Position numbers and translations under genes: made by a program
The notes under the pieces: model-generated
Databases searched by the model: none
The model's input: the letters and a program-made list of their open reading frames with translations, nothing else
Told to the model about the DNA's origin: nothing
DNA from: Fictibacillus norfolkensis
Lineage (GTDB): Bacteria; Bacillota; Bacilli; Bacillales; Fictibacillaceae
DNA length: 64,000 nt
Reading direction: 5' to 3'
Assembly: GCF_014836645.1 (NCBI RefSeq)
Contig: NZ_JACSQM010000001.1
Location: forward strand, 744,001-808,000
Shown here: positions 7,032 through 16,307 of the stretch, piece by piece
How the letters are laid out: the number at the start of each line of letters is the position of its first letter
How positions within the stretch are numbered: the first letter of the stretch is position 1

Positions 7032-8567
7032 CTACCTTCCGCCGACACCCAAGCCGTTAATGATTTTATCAAGCATCTCGTCGATTACTGTAATGTTTCG
7101 AGCAGATGCGTTGTAAGCATGTTGAAACTGAATCATATTCGTCATTTCTTCATCTAAAGAAACACCACTTACAGACAAACGTCGTTGTTGAACGGAATCC
7201 GTTAATACAGCAGAGTTGTTTGTGAGTCGAACCGCTTGCTGTGCATCAACTGCCATCTTACCAATTGCTCCTTCATAAAAGCTTTGTAAAGATGACTTAC
7301 TGCCTGGAAAATCTAGTGGCGCATTCTTAACATCACCTAATCGTAATGCATTGCTACCGTCCCCAGCAAATTGGTTAGTTGCAGCTGCAATGTTATCCAA
7401 CTCCTTCATGTCATCATGAAGTTTGAGTAATTTTGCTGCACCCTTAGGATTTACTGAGTCAGTCACTCCTCCAAGATCGAAGAAGTTATAGCCGGTGTGA
7501 GCATTTGCTTCAATCTCCGACAAACTCCATCCTGCAGAATGAACTTCATTAAATTCTGCCGCAAACTGATAAGCCATTTGATCCAGGTTTGTAAGCATCT
7601 CTGGATAGATGCCTTTTACAGTAGCACCGTCATTATAACCAAATGATTCAATCAGACCTTGTAATTTTCCGCCCGCAAACTTGCTAACTTCAATCGGATT
7701 ACCGTCCACTTCAACGCTGTCTGCTAATCCATTACCACCCGCTGAATCATCATATTTAATTTCAAGGTGGTTAACCTTTCCATTTGCAGAATCTATTAAT
7801 GTAAACTCATTACCATCTTTATCTTTCATCTTGATATCATAAAGTCCAGCAGCTAGTGGATCTGGTTTGCCACCGCTTGGCTTTGTAGTCACTTCTACAT
7901 TTAGTAGAGTAGATAAACGATCTACTAAACTATCTCTCTCATCATAGAGTGTATTAGGAAGATAGCCGTGCGGCTCAACTTCACTGATTTGTTTATTAAT
8001 GCTTTGGATATCGTCAAGAAGTGCGTTAATTTCTTTTGTCGTAATATTAGCTTGCGACTTTAAGTCACCTTGTATAGAAGTTAGTGAATTTGATAGATAA
8101 TTAAACGTTTCTGCTACTGCCAAACCACGCTGACGCACAACCGAACGTGCACCTGAATCTTCAGGATTGACGGATAGATCTTGTAGTGACTGCCAAAAAC
8201 GATCCAGCGTTTTGGCTAATCCATTATCAGATGGTTCATTCATAATGTCTTCCATCTTCTCTAGGGCTTCACTTCTCGCATCCCAATAACCCAGCTTGTT
8301 GTTCTCTCCTCGAAATTGAGTATCGAGAAATCCTTCGCGAACACGCTGTACCGATCCCGCAGCTACACCCGTTCCCATCTGGCCTGGAATCTGAGGGCGG
8401 TTCATGCTCGCTGCCGGATATGCTTCAGTCTGAACAAAGTTTACTCTTTGACGGCTATACCCAGGAGTATTAGCATTTGCTATATTGTGACCTGTCGTTT
8501 GAAGAGCTGTTTGCTGTGTAAACATTCCTCGACGGGCTGTTTCTAATCCATGAAAGGTTGAGCGCAT
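7032..8567 (-). CDS. flgK: Flagellar hook-associated protein FlgK (HAP1), 511 aa
   Basis: FlgK forms the hook side of the hook-filament junction. N-terminal motifs GLETARRGMFTQQTALQTT and GHNIANANTPGYSRQRVNF are the rod/hook axial-protein signature. The C-terminal SLDEEMTNMIQFQHAYNASARNITVIDEMLDKIINGLG is the coiled-coil closing segment. The central variable part lies around residues 230-390. A good ribosome-binding site (GGAGGAATTACA) precedes the ATG. It is co-transcribed with flgN upstream and flgL downstream. Confidence 0.98.
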   Translation of the reverse strand: MRSTFHGLETARRGMFTQQTALQTTGHNIANANTPGYSRQRVNFVQTEAYPAASMNRPQIPGQMGTGVAAGSVQRVREGFLDTQFRGENNKLGYWDARSEALEKMEDIMNEPSDNGLAKTLDRFWQSLQDLSVNPEDSGARSVVRQRGLAVAETFNYLSNSLTSIQGDLKSQANITTKEINALLDDIQSINKQISEVEPHGYLPNTLYDERDSLVDRLSTLLNVEVTTKPSGGKPDPLAAGLYDIKMKDKDGNEFTLIDSANGKVNHLEIKYDDSAGGNGLADSVEVDGNPIEVSKFAGGKLQGLIESFGYNDGATVKGIYPEMLTNLDQMAYQFAAEFNEVHSAGWSLSEIEANAHTGYNFFDLGGVTDSVNPKGAAKLLKLHDDMKELDNIAAATNQFAGDGSNALRLGDVKNAPLDFPGSKSSLQSFYEGAIGKMAVDAQQAVRLTNNSAVLTDSVQQRRLSVSGVSLDEEMTNMIQFQHAYNASARNITVIDEMLDKIINGLGVGGR

Positions 8568-8585
8568 TGTAATTCCTCCGTAGGT

Positions 8586-9044
8586 TTAAGCTTTTGAATC
8601 AAAAAGAGATGCTGCGTTATTATGATAAGGATTTTTCTTCGTTTGGTTATACGTCACAGGTTCACTTTGGGGCTGCATCATACTAAGTGACATATTCACA
8701 TATTGAAGTGACTGCTCAAGCAATCCCTGATTAAGTTGATTTCTGTCTTTTAAAGCATCATAAATATCAATGAGTCTGTTTTGTAAATTCAACAATCGTT
8801 CTTTTTGGGGTTCTTCTACTTGTTCTAAAACATCACCTAACGTGACATTCGCAAACTTAACAAGTCTTTCCTTCTCGATCTGTTGTAGTCTTTTCACTTG
8901 AAGATCTTCTTCTTTTAACAAAATATCTAGTAACTTCATATCTCCTGATTTAAGCACTTCTGTTTTGCGTTCTCCGAGAGTTAGAAGATCTGTGTGTGAT
9001 TGAAGCAAACGTTCAAGAAGTGATGTCATCTGTGCCGTTTCCAT
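8586..9044 (-). CDS. flgN: FlgN-like export chaperone (YvyG), 152 aa
   Basis: A predicted cytoplasmic chaperone for the hook-associated proteins FlgK and FlgL. It is largely alpha-helical: residues 5-30 (MTSLLERLLQSHTDLLTLGERKTEVL) and a coiled-coil rich in Leu, Glu and Gln; the tail carries NPYHNNAASLFDSKA. AAGGAGG stands 6 nt before ATG 9044. The frame can be extended 20 codons upstream, but that would overlap flgM and has no ribosome-binding site. It sits between flgM and flgK as in B. subtilis (yvyG). Confidence 0.9.
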   Translation of the reverse strand: METAQMTSLLERLLQSHTDLLTLGERKTEVLKSGDMKLLDILLKEEDLQVKRLQQIEKERLVKFANVTLGDVLEQVEEPQKERLLNLQNRLIDIYDALKDRNQLNQGLLEQSLQYVNMSLSMMQPQSEPVTYNQTKKNPYHNNAASLFDSKA

Positions 9045-9054
9045 GAGATCCTCC

Positions 9055-9321
9055 TTATACCTGCTTGTAATAATGAATAATGGAAGCTGCTGTTTTAGAA
9101 ACATTTACTTGATATGTTCCGCTATCCACTTGTTGTTTGATCTCATTTACTTTATTCATCCGGTCTTGTTCAAATTTTGAGGAAGATAAAAGTTTCTTTG
9201 CTTCATCAGAAATTTGAATCTCATCTTTTTTGTATGCAGCCTTAACATGATTATCCTTCATATGGGGCACCTGTTTTGTGTATGGGTTATTTTGAATAGA
9301 GTTAAAATGATTGATTCGCAT
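9055..9321 (-). CDS. flgM: Anti-sigma-D factor FlgM, 88 aa
   Basis: FlgM binds SigD and holds off late flagellar gene expression until the hook-basal body is done. The N-terminal half is polar and probably disordered. The C-terminal part holds the sigma-binding helices: DEIQISDEAKKLLSSS, DRMNKVNEIKQQVDSGTYQVNVSKTAASIIHYYKQ. First gene of flgM-flgN-flgK-flgL, with its own SigD promoter 40 nt upstream, which makes a negative feedback loop. Confidence 0.95.
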   Translation of the reverse strand: MRINHFNSIQNNPYTKQVPHMKDNHVKAAYKKDEIQISDEAKKLLSSSKFEQDRMNKVNEIKQQVDSGTYQVNVSKTAASIIHYYKQV

Positions 9322-9361
9322 TATTAGTCACCTCATCTAGAGACTTTAAATCTTATTTAAT

Positions 9362-9388
9362 GTATCGGCTAAATCATAAAAATTTTTA
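9362..9388 (-). promoter_or_regulatory. SigD promoter of flgM
   Basis: On the minus strand TAAA (9388-9385), a 15-nt spacer and GCCGATAC (9369-9362) match the SigD consensus almost exactly. Confidence 0.9.
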
Positions 9389-9408
9389 AGTGATGAAAAG
9401 AAATTAGG

Positions 9409-9804
9409 TTAATTGTCATCAGTATGGTAAGAAGGTAATGCTTCTTCTTGTTTTCTTCTGATTAAGTCCTCAATTGAGAGCTCGGATTTGATACGAGCTT
9501 TACACTCTTCGCATAGACGGCCATCGTTGATTGGCGCTTGGCAGCCATCACAGGGATATGTGAAATTCGGGTATCCTTTTACACGAATTCTTCCTTGGTG
9601 TATGAAATAGATGATCTTACTTTCAGAGACCTTTGTAGCTTCACTTACTTCGACGATCGTAGCTTTCCGATTCTCGCTTTTTCTTAGATATCGGTATACA
9701 TGATCATATTCCTGTTCTTCTTCTCGAAAGCACATATCACACTGTTCACGAATGTACTTCACAAAAAGTTTGCCGCACTGCGGACAGTTCATCAAATTGT
9801 CCAT
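9409..9804 (-). CDS. yvyF: YvyF-type flagellar operon protein (zinc-ribbon), 131 aa
   Basis: Member of the 'flagellar operon protein' family found between comF and flgM in Bacillus; the exact role is unknown. Four Cys pairs are visible: NCPQCGK, EQCDMCFREE, YPCDGCQAP and RLCEECKAR, consistent with two zinc ribbons around a helix-turn-helix-like middle (ATIVEVSEATKVSESKIIYFIHQGRI). The middle resembles a DNA-binding fold, so a regulatory function is plausible but unproven. AAGGAGCGGGAAGCG precedes the ATG. A SigD promoter lies 38 nt upstream. Confidence 0.9.
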   Translation of the reverse strand: MDNLMNCPQCGKLFVKYIREQCDMCFREEEQEYDHVYRYLRKSENRKATIVEVSEATKVSESKIIYFIHQGRIRVKGYPNFTYPCDGCQAPINDGRLCEECKARIKSELSIEDLIRRKQEEALPSYHTDDN

Positions 9805-9841
9805 ATCGCTTCCCGCTCCTTAACACTTCTATCTTCTGTAT

Positions 9842-9868
9842 ATATCGGATTTGAGTGAAGGAGTTTTA
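9842..9868 (-). promoter_or_regulatory. SigD promoter of yvyF
   Basis: On the minus strand TAAA (9868-9865), a 15-nt spacer and TCCGATAT (9849-9842). It lies between the comFC stop and yvyF, so late flagellar transcription can start here separately from comF. Confidence 0.85.
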
Positions 9869-9886
9869 ACAGGTCAATCGTTTTAT

Positions 9887-10597
9887 TTATCGTGCTAGGG
9901 TAATTGATGAAACTTCTTTTGCTCCTGCTTCAATCAGGACTTTTGCCGCATAACGCAAAGTACTTCCTGTTGTGTACACATCATCGACTAGGATGACTTC
10001 CTGACCTTTCACTTTTAGAGAATCTACCACTTCAAATGGATTCTCTTTTTGAGATAACCGTTCTACACGTGTTTTCTTACTTTGTTTTTCTTCATGTGTT
10101 TTTCTTTTAAGTAGACTTTCTACTTGCTTCTTCAATCCTCCTGCCAAAAGTTCAGCTTGATTAAACCCTCTTTCATAATGTCGCTCCTCACTTAATGAAA
10201 TGGGAACAAGAAGTGCATCACGGGAAATCCTTTTAAACTCCGAACTCACGACTGGGTAAAAGGCTTTTACAACTTCAGCATCCCCTCGATATTTCAGCTT
10301 GGCTATCATTTCTTTCATATAGTCGTTATAGACATAAAGTGACCGATTCTGCTGTAGAATGCCGGTCCATGTGTCATTTTCTTCCCACCGAATGCAGTCA
10401 AAGCAACAATCATCCTGTCGATATTGCTCGGGAAATACTGAAAAGTCACGACCGCATATTCTACAAATCTCACCTTTTATCCGCACTAATTTCCCTTCAC
10501 AATCTTGACACAATAGTGGTGATTGCTTTAAGCCAATTAGCGCTTCCCATGACCAAGCTTCAGAATATGGTTCATGACAGTACAGGCAATAACTCAA
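9887..10597 (-). CDS. comFC: ComFC phosphoribosyltransferase-like competence protein, 236 aa
   Basis: ComFC is required for DNA uptake and works with the ComFA ATPase. The N-terminal zinc finger has CLYCHEP, LCQDCE, CRICGRDF and CCFDC motifs. The C-terminal PRTase fold has the PRPP loop VILVDDVYTTGSTLRYAAK at about residues 200-218 and the conserved ERHYERGFNQAELLA segment. Translation starts at TTG 10597, which overlaps the comFA stop (TTGA), with GGAGG in the comFA end 8 nt before. comFB, which separates comFA and comFC in B. subtilis, is missing here. Confidence 0.95.
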   Translation of the reverse strand: MSYCLYCHEPYSEAWSWEALIGLKQSPLLCQDCEGKLVRIKGEICRICGRDFSVFPEQYRQDDCCFDCIRWEENDTWTGILQQNRSLYVYNDYMKEMIAKLKYRGDAEVVKAFYPVVSSEFKRISRDALLVPISLSEERHYERGFNQAELLAGGLKKQVESLLKRKTHEEKQSKKTRVERLSQKENPFEVVDSLKVKGQEVILVDDVYTTGSTLRYAAKVLIEAGAKEVSSITLAR

Positions 10598-12090
10598 AGT
10601 CCAGCCTCCTTGTTCATGTTCTTTATATGATTGATCGCTTGTATCATGCTGAGTGATTTACCGTAATGAAAAAGAAGTACCTTACCGTCATGATCATCCT
10701 TACTTCTACCTGATCGTCCTGCTATTTGAACGAGCGCACTTTCTGTGAACACGTCATGATCAGCACCAAACACTGCAACATCTAAAAACGGAACAGTAAC
10801 TCCTCGTTCTAAGATGGTTGTAGTCAATAGTAATTGAATATCTTCGTTCCTAAACTGAATCACCTTTTCTTTACGAAGTGGATCTTCTGAATGAACACTG
10901 TCAACAGGTACATCAACTTCCTTCCTTATAAGTTCTATCAGCTTTTCTAAAACCGATACTGAAGATACAAATATCATCGCTCGTCGTCCACTCTCAGCTT
11001 GAGCTTTCAACCACTTAAGAAAGGTAGCAGGTAGTTTTCCTCTTTCCAACCTCTTCTTCCACTCACCACCCCAAACCATTTTAGGAACAGGTAGTGGAAA
11101 TCCATGAAACCGCTTAGGGATTTTCACACATGGTAATCTCTCGTTCATTGCTGCTTTTTTCATTGTTTTAGAAGGAGTTGCAGATAAATAGAGAAGAAAG
11201 TGTTTTGGTGTAACGGCAAGAGATACCGAATGCTGAAGGGTTTGATCGTAGGAATAGGGAAAGGCATCAACTTCATCGACGATCATGATGTTAAACGCTT
11301 GTTTAAATCGGTACATCTGGTGTGTAGTTGAGATAACGAGTTGTGCTTTAGTTTCACGTTCTTCTGATCCACCATAATAACTGGCAACCATCGAGTTTGG
11401 AAAAACCGCTTTTAAACGAGGAGCTAATTCTAGTACAACATCCGTTCGTGGTGTTGCTATACAAACACGGAGCCCTAAGTTCAGTGCTTTTTCAATGCCT
11501 TTAAAAAGAACTTCAGTCTTTCCCGCTCCACACACTGCCCAAATTAAAAGTTCACCTTCACTTCCGATTCCCTCCACAAATTTTTGAGATGCTAATTGCT
11601 GTCCACTCGACAACTCACCATTCCAAAGCAGGTTGTTTTCAAGTGGCCACCTCACTTTAGGTCCACACCAAGAAATCATAGGAGTACACTCACTAACTCT
11701 CCCCATCATGATGCAGTTCCGACAGTAAGCACAGCTATCACTCTTACAGCGAAAACATGAAAACACCGCAAACAAACGACTCTTTTCATTTCCGCATCGA
11801 CTACATACATAACCGTTAGAAGTTTTACTAATACCAATAGAATATTTCACATAACCATTTTCATAATGCAGTTGAATTTGATCTACTGTAAATGATAATT
11901 CATCAAATAGAAGTTGCTTACCATAGAGGATTTGTTGAAGTTTCTCATCATACCGAAAAGTTTGGTTTAAGGGAGGTTGCTCTACCATTGGAAGTTCAAA
12001 AAATGGGACAGCTTTCAAAGAGGAATCGTTCACTAGGGTTTCAGGGGCAATTGTTAAACGGTTGTTTAAAAAAAGGGAGACAAACCTCAT
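10594..12090 (-). CDS. comFA: ComFA, DEAD-box DNA translocase for competence, 498 aa
   Basis: Membrane-associated ATPase that drives single-stranded DNA import through ComEC. A zinc-binding cluster of Cys lies at residues 96-126 (CSRCG, CFRCKSDSC, CRNC). Walker A CGAGKT is near residue 187, the Walker B/DExD variant IVDEVDAFPY and the helicase motif LYLSATPS follow, and the C-terminal RecA fold ends with QIAGRSGRSKDD (motif VI). The length is close to that of Bacillus ComFA. GGGGAG about 10 nt before ATG 12090 supports the start. First gene of comFA-comFC, 50 nt after degV. Confidence 0.97.
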   Translation of the reverse strand: MRFVSLFLNNRLTIAPETLVNDSSLKAVPFFELPMVEQPPLNQTFRYDEKLQQILYGKQLLFDELSFTVDQIQLHYENGYVKYSIGISKTSNGYVCSRCGNEKSRLFAVFSCFRCKSDSCAYCRNCIMMGRVSECTPMISWCGPKVRWPLENNLLWNGELSSGQQLASQKFVEGIGSEGELLIWAVCGAGKTEVLFKGIEKALNLGLRVCIATPRTDVVLELAPRLKAVFPNSMVASYYGGSEERETKAQLVISTTHQMYRFKQAFNIMIVDEVDAFPYSYDQTLQHSVSLAVTPKHFLLYLSATPSKTMKKAAMNERLPCVKIPKRFHGFPLPVPKMVWGGEWKKRLERGKLPATFLKWLKAQAESGRRAMIFVSSVSVLEKLIELIRKEVDVPVDSVHSEDPLRKEKVIQFRNEDIQLLLTTTILERGVTVPFLDVAVFGADHDVFTESALVQIAGRSGRSKDDHDGKVLLFHYGKSLSMIQAINHIKNMNKEAGL

Positions 12091-12139
12091 CGTGTTGTCT
12101 CCCCTTGTGCTAGAGATTTCATTTTCATCTCTCCAATGA

Positions 12140-12988
12140 TTATTCTTTTATCCACGTAATGCCGAGTGAGCCTTCACCTAAGTGCGTGCCGATTACAGGT
12201 CCGAAGTAGCTAACCCAGACGTCTGCGTTAGTAAACTTTTCACGCAGCTCGTCAGCGATCTCAACCGCTTCATCTTCACGCTTAGCATGAATTACACTAA
12301 TCTTCACTTTATCATTCGGCTTTACATTTTCATCCATGATATCGAAAATACGTTTTAATGCCTTTTTCTTCGTACGTACTTTTTCAAACGGAACGATCTT
12401 TTTATCTTCAAAGTGAAGAATCGGTTTGATCTGAAGTAGATTTCCTACGAAAAGCTGTGCGGTGTTCAAACGACCTCCGCGGTGAAGGTGATTTAAATCA
12501 TCAACCATGAAGTATGCTGGTACCCCGTTGTTCTTCATCTGTAACAGATGATTCATAATGTCATAACCGTTCGAACCTTCACTTGCGAGTTCAGTAGCTT
12601 TCAACACGTAAAAGGCTTGAGGTGAACAGCTGATCTCAGAATCAAATACATGAAGCTTGATTCCTTCAACCATCTCGCCGGCTGCAACTGCACTTTGATA
12701 GGTTCCGCTTATCCCGCTTGATAGTGTGATCATTACTGCTTCATCATAGTTTTGAGATAGCTCTTCTAATAGTTCCACAAGCTCGCCGATTGCGGGCTGT
12801 GACGTTTTTGGAAGGGCTTCTTCTTTACTAACCATGTCATAAAAATCGTCTGCTTTTATTTCAGCTTCTTCTTTGTATGTTTCTTTGTCAAAAACCACGT
12901 TGAGCGGAATCATTACAATATTTTTTTCGTTACGAATATGTTCGGGTATGTAGGAAGTACTGTCTGTAATGACGGCTACCTTGCTCAT
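12140..12988 (-). CDS. degV: DegV-family fatty-acid-binding protein, 282 aa
   Basis: DegV proteins bind a fatty acid in the cytosol; FakB-type members present it to a FakA kinase. Seen: ITDSTSYIP at the N-terminus (DST loop), the Ser loop TLSSGISGTYQSA, RGGRLN at about residue 180 and HLGEGSLGITW at the end. This is a full-length family member. In B. subtilis yviA/degV lies between comFA and degU; here it keeps its place beside comFA but is separated from degU by two extra genes. Confidence 0.92.
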   Translation of the reverse strand: MSKVAVITDSTSYIPEHIRNEKNIVMIPLNVVFDKETYKEEAEIKADDFYDMVSKEEALPKTSQPAIGELVELLEELSQNYDEAVMITLSSGISGTYQSAVAAGEMVEGIKLHVFDSEISCSPQAFYVLKATELASEGSNGYDIMNHLLQMKNNGVPAYFMVDDLNHLHRGGRLNTAQLFVGNLLQIKPILHFEDKKIVPFEKVRTKKKALKRIFDIMDENVKPNDKVKISVIHAKREDEAVEIADELREKFTNADVWVSYFGPVIGTHLGEGSLGITWIKE

Positions 12989-13117
12989 AATTTTAGTCCT
13001 CTCTTATGCCAAAAATCTTGTTTTTTTCTCCTCTAACAGTGTACACCATCAGAAAAAGTAATTCACTATATTCAAATTTACTTACACTAAGTATTCTCTT
13101 TTTTCTTCAACTATCCT

Positions 13118-14041
13118 TTATGTGCTTTTCACCTGTTTTCGGCATAACGAGAAAGCACCGTACAATACGGAACGATTTTGCATAGAGGAAATTCTTAATT
13201 TCGGTTTGTGAGGGACATATTTTTCAAGATTTCCTTCTATTTTTTCAAAGTATGGAGATAGCTCTCTTCCTACACCACCTCCAAGAAGAATCACTTCAGG
13301 ATTTAGGATGGTCGTCATGTTAATTAATGCAGAAGTTATATGATCAACAGCTTCATCAACTATGTTAATCGCAGCTCCATACCCTTCGTTCACTAAATAA
13401 AATAACTCCTTGGCTGAAACAGGCTTCCCTGTTTTCTTCTCATATTCATGAGCCATTCCGAATCCTCCAGCTTTTGAACTAAGAAAGCCATACCCTGAAC
13501 GAGCGGGCTGGAACCCCTCACGTAGAACAGATTTATCCGTTATCATGTAACCTGCTTCTCCAACAGAAAACTGATGCCCTTCATATACTTCACCATTTAA
13601 AAGGAGACCAACACCAATACTCGTCCCGATCATCATATAAATAGCATGCTGAACGTGTTGCAGACTGCCAGCTTCAACTTCACCCAACAAGCCGGTGTTG
13701 ACGTCATTTCCTATATAAACGGGCACCTGTAACAACTCTTGAAGTTTCTTTCTTAATGGATAGTTATCCCACTTTAAGCTCGGAGCTTTAAGCACAACTC
13801 CACTTTTCACGTCAACGATTCCTGGCACACCGACTCCTAAACCGAAGACTTTTTCAATCAATATTCCGTTCTCATCCATTTTTCTTCTTAACTCTTCTGC
13901 AAGCTGTTCAACTACATCACCTTGCAGCACTTCCATTGTATGTAACAAACTTGTCGAAAGAAGATTTCCGCTCCAATCAAATAGTCCACACTCTATTGAA
14001 GTGCCACCTATATCAACCGTTAATACGTACTTTTTCACCAA
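13118..14041 (-). CDS. ROK-family sugar kinase or regulator without the usual zinc motif, 307 aa
   Basis: ROK proteins are mostly ATP-dependent glucokinases or N-acetyl-amino-sugar kinases. The ATP-binding DIGGTSIECGLFDWSG motif, the hinge VPGIVDVKSG, NDVNTGLLGE (catalytic Asp in NDVN) and GTSIGVGLLLNGEVYEG are intact. The typical ROK zinc-binding signature (EIGHxxxxxxxxxCxCGxxGCxE) is degenerate: EAGYMITD is followed by a segment with no Cys. The DNA-binding N-terminus of NagC/XylR types is absent, so a kinase is more likely. The substrate cannot be told. GGAGG precedes TTG 14041 by 9 nt; GTG 14038 is also possible. Divergent from the histidine kinase gene. Confidence 0.85.
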   Translation of the reverse strand: MVKKYVLTVDIGGTSIECGLFDWSGNLLSTSLLHTMEVLQGDVVEQLAEELRRKMDENGILIEKVFGLGVGVPGIVDVKSGVVLKAPSLKWDNYPLRKKLQELLQVPVYIGNDVNTGLLGEVEAGSLQHVQHAIYMMIGTSIGVGLLLNGEVYEGHQFSVGEAGYMITDKSVLREGFQPARSGYGFLSSKAGGFGMAHEYEKKTGKPVSAKELFYLVNEGYGAAINIVDEAVDHITSALINMTTILNPEVILLGGGVGRELSPYFEKIEGNLEKYVPHKPKLRISSMQNRSVLYGAFSLCRKQVKST

Positions 14042-14197
14042 GCAAAATCACCTCCAAACCGTTTTTAACACTGGTGTTCATTATTAAGCACACGAATTAT
14101 TAATCTTTAAAAAAGTTTTTTTCGAATGAAGAAGGAATTTGTCGGATAATGGAAGAAATTAGAATGTGAGACATGTTTTAAAGGAGGGCTAGGACCA

Positions 14198-15991
14198 TTG
14201 GATCATAATCTATATATCGTGATACTTTCCCTATTCGTTTGCTTTCTTTTTGCCTTAATCTCACTCGATTGGGTCAATCGGCGTACAGAAGAGCAAAAAT
14301 CGCAGCAACAATTCTTACTAATAGGTTCTGTTACAATGGGCATTGCAATTTGGGCAACTCACTACATGGGTATGTTATCCATCCAAAGTCCCATTCGTGT
14401 AAACTACAATTTTTTCATCGTTACCGCAGCACTTGCTGCAGGTATTTTCTTCTCATATGTATCGTTCTTATATTTTACCTCTCAAAGACCGCAGAATAAA
14501 CTCTTTGTACCCGTTAGTTTATTTAGCATCGGCTTAGTGTCTGTTCATGTGATTGGGTTGTTGTCCATGCACTTGCATATGCCAATGGAACCTAATCTCT
14601 TATATATCATTCTTTCCATTTCTTCCGCTTATGGTTTTTCCTTACTTGGTTTTTATCTTCTCACTTTAAGAATTTTTTCAGCAAGAGTTGTATTGTCTAG
14701 TCTTTCATTCACACTAGGCGTTTGTCTTATGCACTATATCGGTGAGATGGGATTAATGGCTGGAACGCCTACTTTCGATTGGCATAGCAGTTTTCCAATC
14801 AACAATATCAACATGACAGCTACTTTACTTGTATTTGGTGCGACAACCGTCGTATTGATTCTATACATTTTAGAACAGCGAAACCAAAAAAGACTCGTTG
14901 AGCATCAATTTCAACTGCTTGAATCCGAACACCGCTACAACTCACTTTTTGAATTGAATCCTGAAGGTGTTTTTGTAATAGGTCCCGATTTAAATTTTAT
15001 AAAAGTGAATTCTTCCCTCGTTCATATAACTGGCTATTCACTAGAAGAACTGCACGCTATGCCGTATACCAACCTTTTAAAAGAAAATGAAATCACGAAT
15101 TCACTGAATTACTTAACTCGTGTGATTGAAGGCGAAACAATCAAACACCCCCTTACGATTATTCATAAACAAGGGCACGAAATAGAGCTCGATATTACGA
15201 GCATCCCATATTCAATAAGAAGTGATATGACCGCTGTGATTGGAATCGCAAAAGATATGACTGCAATCAATGAGGCACATAATTTCAAACAAAGAGCAAA
15301 CACACTCGCTTATGTCGGAGAACTTGCGGCGGGTCTTGCTCATGAGATCCGTAACCCTCTAACTTCAATAAAAGGGTTCGCACAATTATTTCAGTCTCAA
15401 AATACAACAGAAGAAACGCATCATTTCTTAGGCATCATGTTACGAGAAACAGATCGAATAAACTTTATCATCAGTCAGCTTATGATACTAGCTCGCCCAC
15501 ATATGATCTTAAAAAGTAATCATAACTTAAACGAAGTCATCAAACGCTCACTCACTTTTATAGAAGAAGAAACAGACTTTGAAACCATCTCATTAAACCT
15601 CGATCTGCCAAAACAACCCGTTCTTTTAAAATGCGAAGAAAATCTAATGGCTCAACTCATACTGAATATCGTTAAAAATGCGTTAGAAGCGACACCTTCT
15701 TGGGGAAACATCTCGCTTCAACTAAAACAAACCAAAGAAAACATCACCATCGCCATTCAAGATGATGGACCTGGCATCCCCGAGCATCTCCTACCAAAGC
15801 TCGGACAGCCGTTCTATACAACAAAAGAAGGCAATCCTGGACTCGGCCTCTTAATCTGCTACCAAATCGTCCAGAACCACGGAGGAAAGATGAGGATCGA
15901 ATCAAAAGAAGGCTACGGAACAAAAGTCTCACTAGAATTCCCAATAACCGTTCCATCAGAAGAAAAGATCCTCGAAATGACCTTGAGTTGA
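14198..15991 (+). CDS. MHYT-PAS sensor histidine kinase, 597 aa
   Basis: A membrane sensor kinase. Residues 1-225 form seven transmembrane helices with the three repeated MHYT-type signatures (THYMGML near 54, VHVIGLLSMH near 117, MHYIGEMG near 178), a domain thought to sense oxygen, CO or NO through a metal. A PAS domain follows (about 245-360), then HisKA with AHEIRNPLTSIKGF (phospho-acceptor His near 382) and a HATPase_c domain (NIVKNALEA, DDGPGIP, GLGLLICYQIV). The kinase part resembles sporulation kinases (KinB-like). No response regulator is adjacent. The start is TTG 14198, with AAAGGAGG about 12 nt before. The gene lies between the ROK gene and degU, a place with no counterpart in B. 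subtilis. Confidence 0.92.
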   Translation: MDHNLYIVILSLFVCFLFALISLDWVNRRTEEQKSQQQFLLIGSVTMGIAIWATHYMGMLSIQSPIRVNYNFFIVTAALAAGIFFSYVSFLYFTSQRPQNKLFVPVSLFSIGLVSVHVIGLLSMHLHMPMEPNLLYIILSISSAYGFSLLGFYLLTLRIFSARVVLSSLSFTLGVCLMHYIGEMGLMAGTPTFDWHSSFPINNINMTATLLVFGATTVVLILYILEQRNQKRLVEHQFQLLESEHRYNSLFELNPEGVFVIGPDLNFIKVNSSLVHITGYSLEELHAMPYTNLLKENEITNSLNYLTRVIEGETIKHPLTIIHKQGHEIELDITSIPYSIRSDMTAVIGIAKDMTAINEAHNFKQRANTLAYVGELAAGLAHEIRNPLTSIKGFAQLFQSQNTTEETHHFLGIMLRETDRINFIISQLMILARPHMILKSNHNLNEVIKRSLTFIEEETDFETISLNLDLPKQPVLLKCEENLMAQLILNIVKNALEATPSWGNISLQLKQTKENITIAIQDDGPGIPEHLLPKLGQPFYTTKEGNPGLGLLICYQIVQNHGGKMRIESKEGYGTKVSLEFPITVPSEEKILEMTLS

Positions 15992-16057
15992 TTGTTTTTT
16001 CTCTTACACCTTGTAATCAAACGAGAGAAGGATTTGTTTTTTTACTCCTCTCCGAAA

Positions 16058-16184
16058 GTTAATTGAAGTGGAAGATGCGAGACTCCTGCGGGACAAGCGG
16101 TCAGGTGAGACACTTAATGGTGCAAAGCGGCAAGTGGCTCACCGCCTGCCCCGCGGAAAGCGAGTATCTGCAACGGAAATTAAC
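16058..16184. repeat. Dispersed hairpin-forming Bacillaceae repeat
   Basis: The unit is bounded by GTTAATT (16058) and AATTAAC (16178-16184), an inverted pair. Its GC-rich core GACTCCTGCGGGACAAGCGG ... CCGCCTGCCCCGCGGAAAG folds into a long imperfect hairpin, with GGTGAG pairing CTCACC. It resembles a family of short intergenic repeats common in Bacillus and related genomes; the resemblance is from memory. A degenerate copy is at about 20440-20527. Confidence 0.75.
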
Positions 16185-16278
16185 AACTTACACCACCCAG
16201 AGCAACCTTAAAAATCACCCACAATGATTCACACATACATCCCCGCACCACCCCACTCGCTCCAAAAAACAAAACAAA

Positions 16279-16307
16279 AAAAGACCTTCACTTATCGAAG
16301 GTCTTTT
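16279..16307 (-). terminator. Terminator of degS-degU
   Basis: AAAAGACCTTC / GAAGGTCTTTT, an 11-bp perfect stem with a 7-nt loop, 12 nt after the degU stop; T-run on the minus strand. Confidence 0.9.
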
